64,000 nt of DNA, taken from assembly GCF_030816615.1 (NCBI RefSeq), contig NZ_JAUSYD010000001.1, positions 372,001 through 436,000 on the forward strand, written 5' to 3'. Position 1 is the stretch's first letter. Each line of letters begins with the position of its first letter. This document shows, piece after piece, positions 34,118-46,730 of this stretch. The position numbers and the translations under genes were made by a program. The notes beneath the pieces are model-generated. The model was not told the DNA's origin, ran no database searches, and saw only the letters and a program-made list of their open reading frames with translations. This DNA is from Streptomyces sp. B1I3. GTDB taxonomy: Bacteria; Actinomycetota; Actinomycetes; Streptomycetales; Streptomycetaceae.

Positions 34118-35254
34118 ATGTACACAGCATCGTCCTCCGTGTCCGCCCCGCCCCGGCCGCTTCGTCCCATGGGGGCGGGCGGCGGGCCTTATCTCGACCC
34201 CCGCGCCGCGGCACCGGCGTCCGGCACGGGTCGGACCCGGCGGGCCGCGGGGCCGGGCACCCAACCGCTGAGCGGGCGCCTCGACCTGTCGGGCCCTCAG
34301 GGCGCCCAGTTGAGGATGGCCATCGCCTCCGTCCACCGCATCTGTCCCGAGTTCAATCCGGTGCAGGTGCTGCGCCGCAGCGGGCGCTCCGTGCTCATCG
34401 TCGGCACGACCGGTCGCGCCACCGCGGTGGCCAAGTGCTTACTGGACCACTCCCCCGCATGGACGGAGCGGTTCCGGCACGAAATAGCTGCATACCGCGC
34501 CTTCGTCAGGCACCGCCCACCGGTTCGGGTCCCCCGGCTCATCGCCGCGGACCCGGAGAACTGCACCCTGGTGATCGAGCGGATGCCCGGCAGGGTCGCG
34601 GCACTGACGAGGCACCCGGCGGAGGCTCCGCCCCGCGCGGACGTGCGCGCCGCTCTCGGAGCGATCAGCCGCGTCAACGCATGGCGGCCCCCGGCCGGCC
34701 TGTTCGACGCCCCGCTGGACTACGCCTCACGCATCGCCCGTTATCACGAGTTGGGGCTCTTCACCGACCGTGATCTGGGTGACCTGCAGAAGCTGCTGCA
34801 CGGTCTGGCCCATGCGGGCGGCAGGCAGGGGACGGGCCAGTTCTGCCACGGTGACGCACTGCTCTCCAACATCCTGCTGCCCCCCACCGGCCCCGTGCTG
34901 GTGGACTGGGAGCACGCGGGCTGGTATCTGCCCGGCTACGACCTCGCCACGCTGTGGGCCGTGCTCGGTGACGCGCCGGCGGCTCGGCGTCAGATCAGCC
35001 AGCTCGCGCAGGCGGCGGGCGCGGCGGCGCGCGACGCCTTCCTGGTCAACCTCATGCTCGTACTCACGCGAGAGATCCGGACGTACGAGACGGCTGTGCA
35101 GCGGGCCATGCGGGAAGGGGCACCCTCCGGGGCCGGGCAGACACGGCAGGGCGCGCTCTCCTCGGGCGAGGAGCAGCGACTGCTGCTGCGCAGGCTGCAC
35201 GACGACTGCGCGATGGCCCGCCGGGCCGTACGCGCAGCGGTGGGCACACGCTGA
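34118..35254 (+). CDS. Aminoglycoside-phosphotransferase-fold kinase with a TTA codon
   Basis: A 378-residue APH/ChoK-like kinase. The nucleotide-binding lobe includes [18 protein letters not shown], the catalytic Brenner motif is [12 protein letters not shown], and the metal-binding motif is [10 protein letters not shown]. The N-terminal 60 residues are Pro/Gly-rich and probably disordered. Codon 108 (34439-34441) is TTA, the only in-frame TTA I found in the called genes, so translation should depend on bldA tRNA and be limited to late growth. It is divergent from the NsdB-like gene. A drug-resistance role is unsupported; small-molecule or protein phosphorylation is equally possible. Confidence 0.85.
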   Translation: MYTASSSVSAPPRPLRPMGAGGGPYLDPRAAAPASGTGRTRRAAGPGTQPLSGRLDLSGPQGAQLRMAIASVHRICPEFNPVQVLRRSGRSVLIVGTTGRATAVAKCLLDHSPAWTERFRHEIAAYRAFVRHRPPVRVPRLIAADPENCTLVIERMPGRVAALTRHPAEAPPRADVRAALGAISRVNAWRPPAGLFDAPLDYASRIARYHELGLFTDRDLGDLQKLLHGLAHAGGRQGTGQFCHGDALLSNILLPPTGPVLVDWEHAGWYLPGYDLATLWAVLGDAPAARRQISQLAQAAGAAARDAFLVNLMLVLTREIRTYETAVQRAMREGAPSGAGQTRQGALSSGEEQRLLLRRLHDDCAMARRAVRAAVGTR

Positions 35255-35293
35255 CCGTGCCGGGCCGGCCGGGCCGGCCTGACCACGGGGGTG

Positions 35294-35335
35294 CGCGCTG
35301 CGGGACCGGTGCCGACACACGGGTCCCACAGCGCG
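35294..35335. terminator. Hairpin between convergent genes
   Basis: A 7-bp stem (35294-35300 with 35329-35335), one C/A mismatch and a 6-bp GGGACC/GGTCCC stem enclose a 14-base loop, midway between the convergent kinase and amidase genes. Confidence 0.55.
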
Positions 35336-35367
35336 ATGCGGACGGCCCTGCCGTCCGCTCCGGCTCG

Positions 35368-36702
35368 CTATGAGCCGGCCCGCACCACATCTACGTCGGA
35401 CGCCTTGACGAAGGCGATCCGGTGCCCGATCTGGACCGTCACGTACTTCTCGGCCCCCCGGAAATACGTGTGGTCGTACGGCTTGGACGCGTCGATCGTC
35501 GGCGCGTAGTAATACCCGGTGGGTGCCACACCACCGCCCGGGAAAGCCTGCCCCGACTTGATGGTGTAGACCAAGGGACTGCCCACGGTCGGCTTGGCGA
35601 AGTCCGAGGGGTACTCCCCCTTTTCGGGGTACGCCACCCCGTAGACGGGCACCTGCGCCCTGCCGTTCCTGGGCTTCACCACATATCCCGACGTCGGAGT
35701 GGTGGTCCGGGATCCGTGGGGTGAGCGGAACCACGCCTTCTGCCCGTACCACCAGATCGCCGTCCAGCCGGACACCCGGCCGGCGACCACGGCCTGCTGG
35801 GTGGCGCTGATCTTGCTGCCCCAGTCCGCCGCACAGTTCGTGCCGGGCGAGCCGTCCGGGTGCAGCCCCGGGTCGGAGAAGAGCGGGGAGTCGTCGGACG
35901 GCTCCGTGTGCAGGGGAACAGCACTGCTCCCCTGCAGCGGCAGGTCGACGCCCTTCTCGCAGTCACGGAACTCCTGCCGGTTCTCGGCGAAGGCCGCGCT
36001 GACGGTGACCAGTTCGCTGCTCCTGGGCGCGCTCGGCACAGTGGGTCTGCCGAGCAGTGCCATGAAGCGGTTCCAGTCCCAGTACGGCCCCGGGTCCCAG
36101 TGCATGTTCTTCGTACCGGCGGCACTGGTGGGCGGGACGCCGTCATGGCCGAGGATGTGCTGCCGGTCCAGCGGGATGTCGTACTTCGCCGCCAGGTGAC
36201 GCACCAGTCTGGCAGTCGAGCGGTACATCTCGGGCGTGTACCACTTGGCGCCTTCCGCCGCGAAGCCCTCCTGCTCGATGCCGATGGAGTGGGTGTTGAG
36301 ATACCAGTTGCCCGCCTGCCAGGCGATGTCCTTGCCCTTCACCATCTGGGTGACGTGCCCGTCGGCCGACCGCACGACGTAGTGGGCCGAGGTCTGGTTG
36401 CGGGGGTTCTGGAAGATCTTCAGGGTGGTGTCGTAGTCGACCTCGGTGTCGTGCAGGACGATGAATTTGACCGCGTTGCTGTCCGGCCGGTCCGCAGTGT
36501 CGTAGTTGCCGTACGTTTCCTTGTCCGCCGGATCGCCGGTCTGCTGGTAGGCGGCCGGTACCCAGTCGCAGGTGAGGTTGTGGGGACATTCCGGGCGTAC
36601 CTCGTCCGCGCCGGCCTGGGCCGCCGGGCTGAGCAGCGCGGCGCCCAGGGCCCCCGCCGTGGTGAGTGCGAGCGCGAGCCTGGTCCTCTGCTTCGACGTC
36701 AT
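35368..36702 (-). CDS. Secreted N-acetylmuramoyl-L-alanine amidase
   Basis: A 444-residue exported amidase that cleaves the lactyl-peptide bond of peptidoglycan. Residues 1-30 are a signal peptide (AQA). The amidase_2 domain covers about 70-215: the zinc ligands fit His in FIVLHDTE and in MHWDPG, with the intervening SAHYVV and SIGIEQEG segments intact. The C-terminal 220 residues (from about 225) contain beta-rich, SH3-like repeats with TAIWWYGQKAWFRSP and AEKYVTVQIGHRIAFV that probably bind the wall. The ATG at 36702 has AAGAAGGG. It is divergent from the geosmin synthase gene. Confidence 0.92.
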   Translation of the reverse strand: MTSKQRTRLALALTTAGALGAALLSPAAQAGADEVRPECPHNLTCDWVPAAYQQTGDPADKETYGNYDTADRPDSNAVKFIVLHDTEVDYDTTLKIFQNPRNQTSAHYVVRSADGHVTQMVKGKDIAWQAGNWYLNTHSIGIEQEGFAAEGAKWYTPEMYRSTARLVRHLAAKYDIPLDRQHILGHDGVPPTSAAGTKNMHWDPGPYWDWNRFMALLGRPTVPSAPRSSELVTVSAAFAENRQEFRDCEKGVDLPLQGSSAVPLHTEPSDDSPLFSDPGLHPDGSPGTNCAADWGSKISATQQAVVAGRVSGWTAIWWYGQKAWFRSPHGSRTTTPTSGYVVKPRNGRAQVPVYGVAYPEKGEYPSDFAKPTVGSPLVYTIKSGQAFPGGGVAPTGYYYAPTIDASKPYDHTYFRGAEKYVTVQIGHRIAFVKASDVDVVRAGS

Positions 36703-36837
36703 GACAACCCTTCTTGAGCCGGGCGGACCCGGGCCGGTACTGGGTGATCTCAGCGTTCCGTTGTCGGCGCACACTCTGGGGCGCGTGGTGAGGGTGAGTC
36801 AACGGTGCAGTGTCACAGCATTTTTGGGCTTGTCTGA

Positions 36838-39643
<2,806 letters not shown>

Positions 39644-39700
39644 GCAGCCATGTTACGTGTCCCGGCTCACGTCGTGGAGCCGGGCACTCCCGGGCAGGAC

Positions 39701-40102
39701 TCAGCCGGACTCCGCGGCCAGCCGTTCCAGCACCTGCACCGCCTCACTCGCACGCGCGTACGGGACGAAGAGGTGGTCGTGGTGGTATCCGGCGACCACG
39801 TTGCAGCTCACGCCCACGTCGGTGAGGGCCAGGGCGACCGCGGCCGTCAGGCCGACGGCCTCCAGGGAGGAGTGGACGCGCAGGGTGATCCAGCCCGCGA
39901 CGAAGTCGTACCCGAGCCCCGCGGCCACCGCTTCCCTCTCGGGGAGGACGAGGGTCACCCCTTCGCCCTCGGCGACGGTGACCACGGGGGTGACGCCGTC
40001 GGGTGCCGCCCCGTCGGCCAGGGTCGTGAACACATAGCGGCCCGGGTTCAGCTCCGGTCGCATGGTGTGCAGCAGTTTCCGAAGATCGCGCTCGCCCGTC
40101 AT
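39701..40102 (-). CDS. ACT-domain protein
   Basis: A 133-residue protein with two ACT-like halves of the aspartate-kinase-related stand-alone type. Residues about 1-60 read LRKLLHTMRPELNPGRYVF and GVTLVLPEREAVAAGL. Residues 65-130 read GWITLRVHSSLEAVGLTAAVALALTDVG, then CNVVAGYHHDHLFVPYARAS. The family is annotated as amino-acid-binding ACT proteins of unknown partner. ATG 40102 fits family length. It has no operon neighbour. Confidence 0.85.
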   Translation of the reverse strand: MTGERDLRKLLHTMRPELNPGRYVFTTLADGAAPDGVTPVVTVAEGEGVTLVLPEREAVAAGLGYDFVAGWITLRVHSSLEAVGLTAAVALALTDVGVSCNVVAGYHHDHLFVPYARASEAVQVLERLAAESG

Positions 40103-40315
40103 GAGGTCACGCTACGGCTTCCGAGCACCGCCGCTCGCGGAACAGGGCCGCCGGAGCCCGGTTGCCGGCTGCCGTTCGGGACCCGGCGCGGCAGTGCCCC
40201 CTGCGGCACGGGGAGGCGTGGAACGCGGCCGCACGAGTAAGCCATTCAGGCACGCCATGTACCCGTACGCTCACCTTCCGTGGCAGCAGGGTGTGATCGC
40301 CCCTAGTTTCGGCTC

Positions 40316-41398
40316 ATGAGGAAAAAACACATCACCTGCCTGGCGGGCATCACCGTCGCCCTGACCACGGCGCTGGGCGGGGCGGCGATCCCTTCCGCCG
40401 CGGCCGGGCCCGATGACCACGTGGTGCGCCCGGGCGGTTCGATCCAGAGCGCGGTGGACGCGGCCGAACCGGGAGACACCGTCGTCATCCTGCCTGGCAC
40501 CTACCACGAGAGCGTCCGGATCACGAAGCCGGGCCTGACCCTGCTCGGTGTCGGTGGCGGGGCCGTGATCATGCCGTCGGCCACGGACACGAAGGCCGCA
40601 GGGAGCTGTGCGGCGGCCGGCAACGGCATCTGCGTCGTCGGCACCAAGGGGCACACGGTCGACGGCGTCAGCATCCGCTCGCTCACCCTCTCCGGATTCG
40701 GCAAGAGCGGCATCTGGGCCTCGTGGACCGACGAGCTCTCCGTGCGCCGGGTGACCGCCCGGTCCAACGGTACCTGGGGCATCGCCCAGGAGCACTCGAC
40801 CCGCGGTGACTTCCGGCGCAACGTCGCCACCGGCAACGGCGACGCGGGCATCTTCGTCGCCAACAGCGTCAGCGAAGAAGGCGGGGCGACCGACACGCAG
40901 GGGACGAAGATCCTGGACAACTCCCTGAGCGGGAACCGCATCGGTGTCACGGCCCGGCGGGTCAGGAACCTCCTGATCGACGGCAACAACATGACCGGCA
41001 ACTGCAGCGGGGTCTTCGTCGTGGGTGACGAGTCAAAGCCCGCGGCCGGGGCGATGACCGTCAGCAACAACCGGATCGTGGAGAACAACAAGTACTGCGC
41101 GGCGACCCCCCGGCTCTCGGCCATCCAGGGCTCCGGCATCGTCCTGACCGGCAGCGAGCGCACGGTCGTGCGTTCCAACGTGATCCGGGGCAACGTCGGT
41201 TCCACCCCGCTCTCCGGCGGGATTCTGCTGTTCAAGAGCTTCGTGGGCGCGCTGAACACCGACAACACGATCAGCCGGAATTTCGTGCGGGACAACCAGC
41301 CGGCCGACCTTGCCGACCGGGACACCTCCGGAACGGGCAACACCTTCGACAGCAACACGTGCGGGACGTCCGTACCGGCCGGCATGTGCGCCGAGTAG
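40316..41398 (+). CDS. Secreted right-handed parallel beta-helix protein
   Basis: A 360-residue exported protein. Residues 1-30 are a signal peptide (MRKKHITCLAGI start, SAAA cleavage). The mature protein is a chain of PbH1-type beta-helix coils from GGSIQSAVDAAEPGDTVVILPGTY through repeated asparagine-rich turns (NNMTGNCSGVFVV, NNRIVENN, SNVIRGNVG, NTISRNFVRDNQ). This is typical of polysaccharide-active or surface beta-helices; no catalytic residues can be assigned. ATG 40316 follows an upstream region with no clear ribosome binding site. The pigment methyltransferase starts 35 bp after its stop, so the two may be co-transcribed. Confidence 0.88.
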   Translation: MRKKHITCLAGITVALTTALGGAAIPSAAAGPDDHVVRPGGSIQSAVDAAEPGDTVVILPGTYHESVRITKPGLTLLGVGGGAVIMPSATDTKAAGSCAAAGNGICVVGTKGHTVDGVSIRSLTLSGFGKSGIWASWTDELSVRRVTARSNGTWGIAQEHSTRGDFRRNVATGNGDAGIFVANSVSEEGGATDTQGTKILDNSLSGNRIGVTARRVRNLLIDGNNMTGNCSGVFVVGDESKPAAGAMTVSNNRIVENNKYCAATPRLSAIQGSGIVLTGSERTVVRSNVIRGNVGSTPLSGGILLFKSFVGALNTDNTISRNFVRDNQPADLADRDTSGTGNTFDSNTCGTSVPAGMCAE

Positions 41399-41433
41399 CG
41401 GCTCACCCGCCGCACGACGAGAAACGAGACGGT

Positions 41434-42531
41434 ATGACCACCGTGAGTCCCACCCCCGACACCACCCCCGTCACCTCACCGCTCTCCTCCCCCTCGGCAC
41501 CGGCCGCCTCGGGTGCCGGCCAGGCCCCGCCCCCGGCCATGAGGCTGAGGGAGCTCGCGTTCGGAGCGGCCTGCGCCGCGGCCGTGCGTGCGGCTGCGAG
41601 GCTGGGCGTCGCCGACGCGCTGGGCGACACGCCCGCCTCGGCCGCGGAACTCGCCCGGATCGTGGACACCGAGCCCGTCCCGCTGAGGCGGCTGCTGCGG
41701 GCGCTGTGCTGCTACGGGATCTTCGGCGAGACCGAGGACGGCACCTTCGTCCACACGGAGATGTCCCGGCTGCTGCGCGAGGACGATCCGAACAGTCTGC
41801 GGTACATCTGTCTGTGGTGCACCGAACCCTGGACCTGGGAGGTCTGGCCACGGCTCGAGGACGCGGTGCGCACCGGTTCGAGCGTCTTCCCGGAGGCGTT
41901 CGGCAAGGGCTTCTTCGACTATCTCCACCAGGACGCGGGCGAGTCCGCCCACGTGTTCAACCGGGCCATGACCACATCCAGCATGCAGTCCGCGCGGGAC
42001 GTGGCCGAACTCCTCGACCTCACCGGGGTCTCCTCGGTCGCCGACATCGGCGGCGGCCAGGGCCACGTGCTCGCCAGCCTCCTCGAGAAGTATCCGTCCG
42101 TCCACGGAACCCTCATGGACCTGCCGGGAGTCGTGGCGAGGGCGGACGCCAGGCTGCGGGACGACGGCGCCCTCGCGAACCGGGTACGGATCGTCGCCGG
42201 GGACTGCCGTGAGGACATCCCCGTCGACGCGGACCTCTACATCATCAAGAACATCCTCGAGTGGGACGACGAGAGCACGCGCCGGGCTCTGGGCAACGTC
42301 GTCGCCGCGGCCCGTCCGGGCGCCCGGGTGGTGGTCATCGAGAACCTCGTCGACGACTCGCCGTCCATGCGCTTCACCACCGCGATGGACCTGCTGCTCC
42401 TCCTCAACGTCGGTGGCGCGAAGCACACGCGGGAGAGCCTGCTCGCCCGGATGTCCGACGCCGGCCTGCGGATCGGCGAGGTTCGTCCGGTCAACGCGTA
42501 CCTGCACGCCTTCGAGTGCCTCGTCCCCTGA
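41434..42531 (+). CDS. SAM-dependent O-methyltransferase of the spore-pigment locus
   Basis: A 365-residue class I methyltransferase of the acetylserotonin/O-demethylpuromycin type. After a Ser/Thr/Pro-rich 30-residue leader comes a dimerisation/winged-helix domain (RLGVADALGDTPASAAELARIV) and the AdoMet-binding domain. The latter holds motif I VADIGGGQGHVLASLL, LMDLPGVV and the late motif IKNILEWDDE. It should methylate a hydroxyl of the aromatic polyketide made by the adjacent PKS. It is convergent with the pigment operon and separated from it by a 20-bp-stem terminator. S. coelicolor whiE itself lacks such a gene; some related pigment clusters have one (recollection). Confidence 0.88.
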   Translation: MTTVSPTPDTTPVTSPLSSPSAPAASGAGQAPPPAMRLRELAFGAACAAAVRAAARLGVADALGDTPASAAELARIVDTEPVPLRRLLRALCCYGIFGETEDGTFVHTEMSRLLREDDPNSLRYICLWCTEPWTWEVWPRLEDAVRTGSSVFPEAFGKGFFDYLHQDAGESAHVFNRAMTTSSMQSARDVAELLDLTGVSSVADIGGGQGHVLASLLEKYPSVHGTLMDLPGVVARADARLRDDGALANRVRIVAGDCREDIPVDADLYIIKNILEWDDESTRRALGNVVAAARPGARVVVIENLVDDSPSMRFTTAMDLLLLLNVGGAKHTRESLLARMSDAGLRIGEVRPVNAYLHAFECLVP

Positions 42532-42552
42532 CCGGGGCACCGCGCACACCAG

Positions 42553-42596
42553 GATCGCCCCGGGTCCGGCACGCAGGTGCCGGACCCGGGGCGATC
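42553..42596. terminator. Bidirectional terminator between methyltransferase and pigment operon
   Basis: Perfect 20-bp stem (42553-42572 with 42577-42596) and a GCAG loop, lying 21 bp after the methyltransferase stop and 9 bp after the cyclase stop on the other strand. Confidence 0.9.
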
Positions 42597-42605
42597 GTCC
42601 GTGTG

Positions 42606-42938
42606 TCAGGCGGAGGCGTCCCGCTCCCACCGGTAGAACTGCTGGGCCATCGCGTCCTTCGGACCACGCCAGGTCTTCGGGTCGTAGGGGCTCACGAAGG
42701 CGGTGAGCCGGTCGCTGATGGCCTTGAACTCCGGGTGCTCGGTCACCTTGGCGATCTCCGGGCCCGGGGGCCGGTCCGACTCGATCAGGTGCAGGTACAC
42801 GTCCCCGAACTGGAAGAGGGTGCGCCTGTTGACCCCGACGAGATGGGGCAGTTCCGTGTCGTCGGACTGCGCGAACAGGCCGGCGATGTCGGGTGCGGAC
42901 TCGGGTGCCATCCGCGCGACGATCAGTGCGTGGTGCAT
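42606..42938 (-). CDS. whiE-ORFVII: TcmI-family polyketide cyclase (WhiE ORFVII-like)
   Basis: A 110-residue ferredoxin-like-fold aromatic polyketide cyclase of the TcmI family (HHALIVARMAPESAPDIAGLF, GVNRRTLFQFGDVYLHLIE). It closes late rings of the poly-beta-ketone made by the minimal PKS. Length and sequence match WhiE ORFVII and its relatives. It is the last gene of the pigment operon; ATG 42938 lies 19 bp after the preceding aromatase gene, with AAAGGCAG upstream. Confidence 0.92.
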   Translation of the reverse strand: MHHALIVARMAPESAPDIAGLFAQSDDTELPHLVGVNRRTLFQFGDVYLHLIESDRPPGPEIAKVTEHPEFKAISDRLTAFVSPYDPKTWRGPKDAMAQQFYRWERDASA

Positions 42939-42957
42939 CTGGCTGCCTTTCGGGGCG

Positions 42958-43696
<739 letters not shown>

Positions 43697-43712
43697 GAGG
43701 AAGTACTCCTTC

Positions 43713-44963
43713 TCATCCGGTGGTGTCGGTGCGGTGCCGCAGCACCAGGGCCGAGTTGGACCCCATGAGTCCTCGGCTCAGTACCAGCGCCGTCCGCAGC
43801 TCGGCGGGGCGCGCGCGGCCGGTGACCAGGTCGAGGTCGTGGCACACGTCGAAGACGTTGGGCGTCGGAGGGATCAGCCCGTGCTCCATGGCCAGTACCG
43901 CGGCGGACGTGTCCAGCACGGGCGCGCCGCAGTAGGCCCGGCCGGTACCGGTCTTGGGTGCCGTCACCGGTACACGCCGCCCGTGCCGGCCCAGGGTGTC
44001 GGCGATCGCGAGAGCTTCCGCCCGGTCCGCGGACGGTACGCCCAGCGCGTCCGCGAAGACGACGTCGATCTCCTCGGGTGCGCAGTCCGCCTCGCGCAAC
44101 GCCCCCTCGATGGCGCGGGCCAGTCCCTCGCGGGACTGCTCCCACCGGGACGCCCCCGTGAAGGTGGCGGCATGTCCGGCCAGTTCGGCACGGATCCGCG
44201 CCCCGCGGTCGCGTGCCTTGGTCTCCTCCTCGACCACCAGCATGGCGCCCCCCTCCGCAGGGACGAACCCGCAGGCGTCCGCTGTGAAGGGCCGGTAGGC
44301 GCGGGTGGGGTCTTCGCAGGTGCTGAGGTCCTCGTAGCCGAGTTGGCAGACCACGGAGTACGGGGCCAGGGGCGCCTCGGCCGCGCCGACGACGACGGCG
44401 CCCGTCCCGCGGCGGATGGAGCGCGCGGCGTGCATGAGCGCGTCCAGACCACCGGCCTCGTCGCTGGCCACCACGGCGCACGGCCCCTTGAATCCGCCGC
44501 GGATGGAGATCTGGCCGGTGCTGGCGGCGTAGAACCAGGCGATGGACTGGTACGGGCCGACGTACCGGGAGCCCTGGCCCCACAGCCGCTGCAGCTCGCG
44601 CTGCCCGAACTCGCCGCCGCCGGAACCGGCGGCGGTGACCACCCCGACACTGAACGGCGCGTCCTCGTAGTCGGCGCGGCCGAGCCGGGCGTCGTCCAGG
44701 GCGAGATCGGCCGCGGCCATCGCGAAGTGCGTGAAGCGGTCGGTCTGGACGAGGTAGCGCTCCTCGATGAGCGCGACCGGGTCGAATTCCCGGACCTCGC
44801 CCGCGACGCGCAGCGGAAGGTTCTCGCAGCCCTCCCGGGATACGAGGTCCAGGACGCTGACGCCCTCCTGCGTCTGCTTCCAGAAGGCACCGGCGCCCGT
44901 CCCGTTGGGGGCGACGACACCGATCCCCGTGATGACGGATCGCCGGTGTGTCCGGTCGTTCAT
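43713..44963 (-). CDS. whiE-ORFIV: Ketosynthase beta / chain length factor (WhiE ORFIV-like)
   Basis: A 416-residue chain length factor, the catalytically inert partner of the ketosynthase that sets chain length. The active-site Cys position is replaced, as expected: the segment reads [13 protein letters not shown], where most CLFs have a Gln before AGG (AEQAGG) and this one has Glu. Thiolase-fold motifs [13 protein letters not shown] and [16 protein letters not shown] are intact. ATG 44963 overlaps the KS stop by 4 bp (ATGA), typical translational coupling for a 1:1 heterodimer. GGGAGGA lies upstream. Confidence 0.95.
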   Translation of the reverse strand: MNDRTHRRSVITGIGVVAPNGTGAGAFWKQTQEGVSVLDLVSREGCENLPLRVAGEVREFDPVALIEERYLVQTDRFTHFAMAAADLALDDARLGRADYEDAPFSVGVVTAAGSGGGEFGQRELQRLWGQGSRYVGPYQSIAWFYAASTGQISIRGGFKGPCAVVASDEAGGLDALMHAARSIRRGTGAVVVGAAEAPLAPYSVVCQLGYEDLSTCEDPTRAYRPFTADACGFVPAEGGAMLVVEEETKARDRGARIRAELAGHAATFTGASRWEQSREGLARAIEGALREADCAPEEIDVVFADALGVPSADRAEALAIADTLGRHGRRVPVTAPKTGTGRAYCGAPVLDTSAAVLAMEHGLIPPTPNVFDVCHDLDLVTGRARPAELRTALVLSRGLMGSNSALVLRHRTDTTG

Positions 44964-46228
44964 GGAGTCCTCCCGCCTGATCGGGTCAGCGCGACGGCGG
45001 ACTGGAATCCGCCGAAGCCGCTGCCGACCGAGAGCACACTGCGCAGCTTCAGGGGCCGGGCGGTGCGCGGCACGTAGTCGAGGTCGCACTCGGGGTCCGC
45101 GGTCTCGTAGTTCGCCGTCGGCGGCACCGTCTGGTGCTCGAGAGCCAGGACGCACGCGGCGATCTCTATCGCTCCGATGGCTCCGAGCGAGTGTCCGACC
45201 ATGGACTTGATCGAGCTCATCGGCACCTTGTACGCGTGGGCGCCCAGGGCGCGCTTCACGGCCGCCGTCTCGTGCCGGTCGTTCTGCTTGGTGCCCGAAC
45301 CGTGCGCGTTGACGTAGTCGACCTGCGAGCCGTCGATCCGGGCGTGGGCGAGGGCGGAGTTGATGGCCTCGGCCATCTCGAGCCCTTCGCCGGTCAGCCC
45401 GGTCATGTGGTAGGCGTTGCCGAAGGTGGCGTAGCCCGATATCTCGCAGTACACCGTCGCGCCGCGGGCCCGGGCGTGCTCCAGCTCCTCGAGCACGAGC
45501 ACGGCTCCGCCCTCGCCCATGACGAATCCGTCCCGGCGGGCGTCGAACGGCCGGGAGGCGTGCTCCGGGTCGTCGTTGTTCGCCGAGGTCGCCTTGATCG
45601 CGTCGAAGCAGGCCACCGTGATGGGAGTGATCGGCGTGTCGGACGCGCCGGCGATGCACACGTCGACGCGACCCTCCTCGATGGAGTGGAAGGCGTATCC
45701 GATCGCGTCGAGGCCGGAGGTGCAGCCGGTCGAAACGGTCTGTACGGGCCCGTGCGCACCGACCTCCTCGGCCACCGCGGAGGCCAGGGTGCTCGGTGCG
45801 AACGCCCGCTGGAGGTGGGGGCCCGCCGGGCGGTGGTCGACGTCCCAGCGCGAACCGCTGCCGCTGACGGCGACGTAGTCGTGCTCGAGACGGGTGGTGC
45901 CGCCGACCGCGGTCCCGAGGGACACCCCGATGCGCCAGGGGTCCACCTTCTCCGTGTCGAGTCCGGCGTCGCCCAGCGCTTCTCTGGCCGCCACCAGGGC
46001 GAACTGGATGTACCGGTCGGAGCGTGCGATGAGCTCTTCGTCCAGGCCGTGCGCCACGGGGTCGAAGTCGCACTCGGCGGCGATGCGCGAGCGGAACGCC
46101 GCCGGGTCGAACAGGGTGATGCCCCGTGTCGCGGTACGGCCGTTGGAGAGCAGGTCCCAGAACGCCCGGGCTCCGATGCCACCGGGGGCGACGACGCCGA
46201 CCCCGGTGACCGCCACGCGTCGTGTCAT
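44960..46228 (-). CDS. whiE-ORFIII: Ketosynthase alpha of the pigment type II PKS (WhiE ORFIII-like)
   Basis: A 422-residue ketosynthase that condenses malonyl units. The nucleophilic Cys169 is in [15 protein letters not shown]. The catalytic histidines are in [11 protein letters not shown] and [12 protein letters not shown]. The length is normal. Start ATG 46228 overlaps the cupin gene stop by 4 bp, and its own stop overlaps the CLF start, so three genes are translated in series. Sequence and gene order point to spore-pigment rather than antibiotic PKSs. Confidence 0.96.
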   Translation of the reverse strand: MTRRVAVTGVGVVAPGGIGARAFWDLLSNGRTATRGITLFDPAAFRSRIAAECDFDPVAHGLDEELIARSDRYIQFALVAAREALGDAGLDTEKVDPWRIGVSLGTAVGGTTRLEHDYVAVSGSGSRWDVDHRPAGPHLQRAFAPSTLASAVAEEVGAHGPVQTVSTGCTSGLDAIGYAFHSIEEGRVDVCIAGASDTPITPITVACFDAIKATSANNDDPEHASRPFDARRDGFVMGEGGAVLVLEELEHARARGATVYCEISGYATFGNAYHMTGLTGEGLEMAEAINSALAHARIDGSQVDYVNAHGSGTKQNDRHETAAVKRALGAHAYKVPMSSIKSMVGHSLGAIGAIEIAACVLALEHQTVPPTANYETADPECDLDYVPRTARPLKLRSVLSVGSGFGGFQSAVALTRSGGRTP

Positions 46229-46659
46229 GACGCCGCCCCCGTTCGTTCTGGCGGCGCACCGCGCTCGGCCACGTCCGTGATCTCGGTGTCCACATGGCCG
46301 AGTTCGGGCCGGGGGGCGAGCGGGCCGAGGTGGAAGACCATCCGCGCCTCCACGTCGCCCACGTTGCGGAAGCGGTGGCGTACGTGCGGGGGGATGAGCA
46401 GGCCCTGGTCGGGTCGCATCGGGTGCGCCTCGCCGTCCAGGTCGACTTCGAGGAGTCCGTCCACGACGTACACGAACTCCTCGGAGTACGGGTGGTAGTG
46501 CTCACCGATGCGCTCACCGGGGCCGACGATGGCCAGTCCCATGAAGCCGCTGGTGGCACCCACCGCCGTTGGTGTGAGCATGGCGCGCAGGTCGCCTCCG
46601 CGCCTGCGGTTGGGCTGAGTCTCGCTGAGGTCCACGATGCGAGGCCGGTGCGTGGTCAT
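46225..46659 (-). CDS. whiE-ORFII: Cupin-domain protein (WhiE ORFII-like)
   Basis: A 144-residue cupin. The metal-binding motifs are visible: [21 protein letters not shown] (GX5HXHX3-4E form) and [13 protein letters not shown]. WhiE ORFII homologues have this size and occupy this position between ORFI and the KS. A role as cyclase or oxygenase helper is proposed for the family without firm proof. The ATG at 46659 has GAGGAG; the stop overlaps the KS start. Confidence 0.92.
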   Translation of the reverse strand: MTTHRPRIVDLSETQPNRRRGGDLRAMLTPTAVGATSGFMGLAIVGPGERIGEHYHPYSEEFVYVVDGLLEVDLDGEAHPMRPDQGLLIPPHVRHRFRNVGDVEARMVFHLGPLAPRPELGHVDTEITDVAERGAPPERTGAAS

Positions 46660-46730
46660 GACTGCTCTCCTCGAGGCGGGTCGTGCGGTGTGACGGCAGC
46701 ACGGGCGGGCCCCCGCTGCCGGTGGCGCCG

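Noticed and set aside
34118..35254. Antibiotic resistance gene (aminoglycoside phosphotransferase)
   Set aside because: Only the kinase fold is supported; such proteins are common regulators or metabolic kinases in Streptomyces, and no biosynthetic context for an aminoglycoside exists here.
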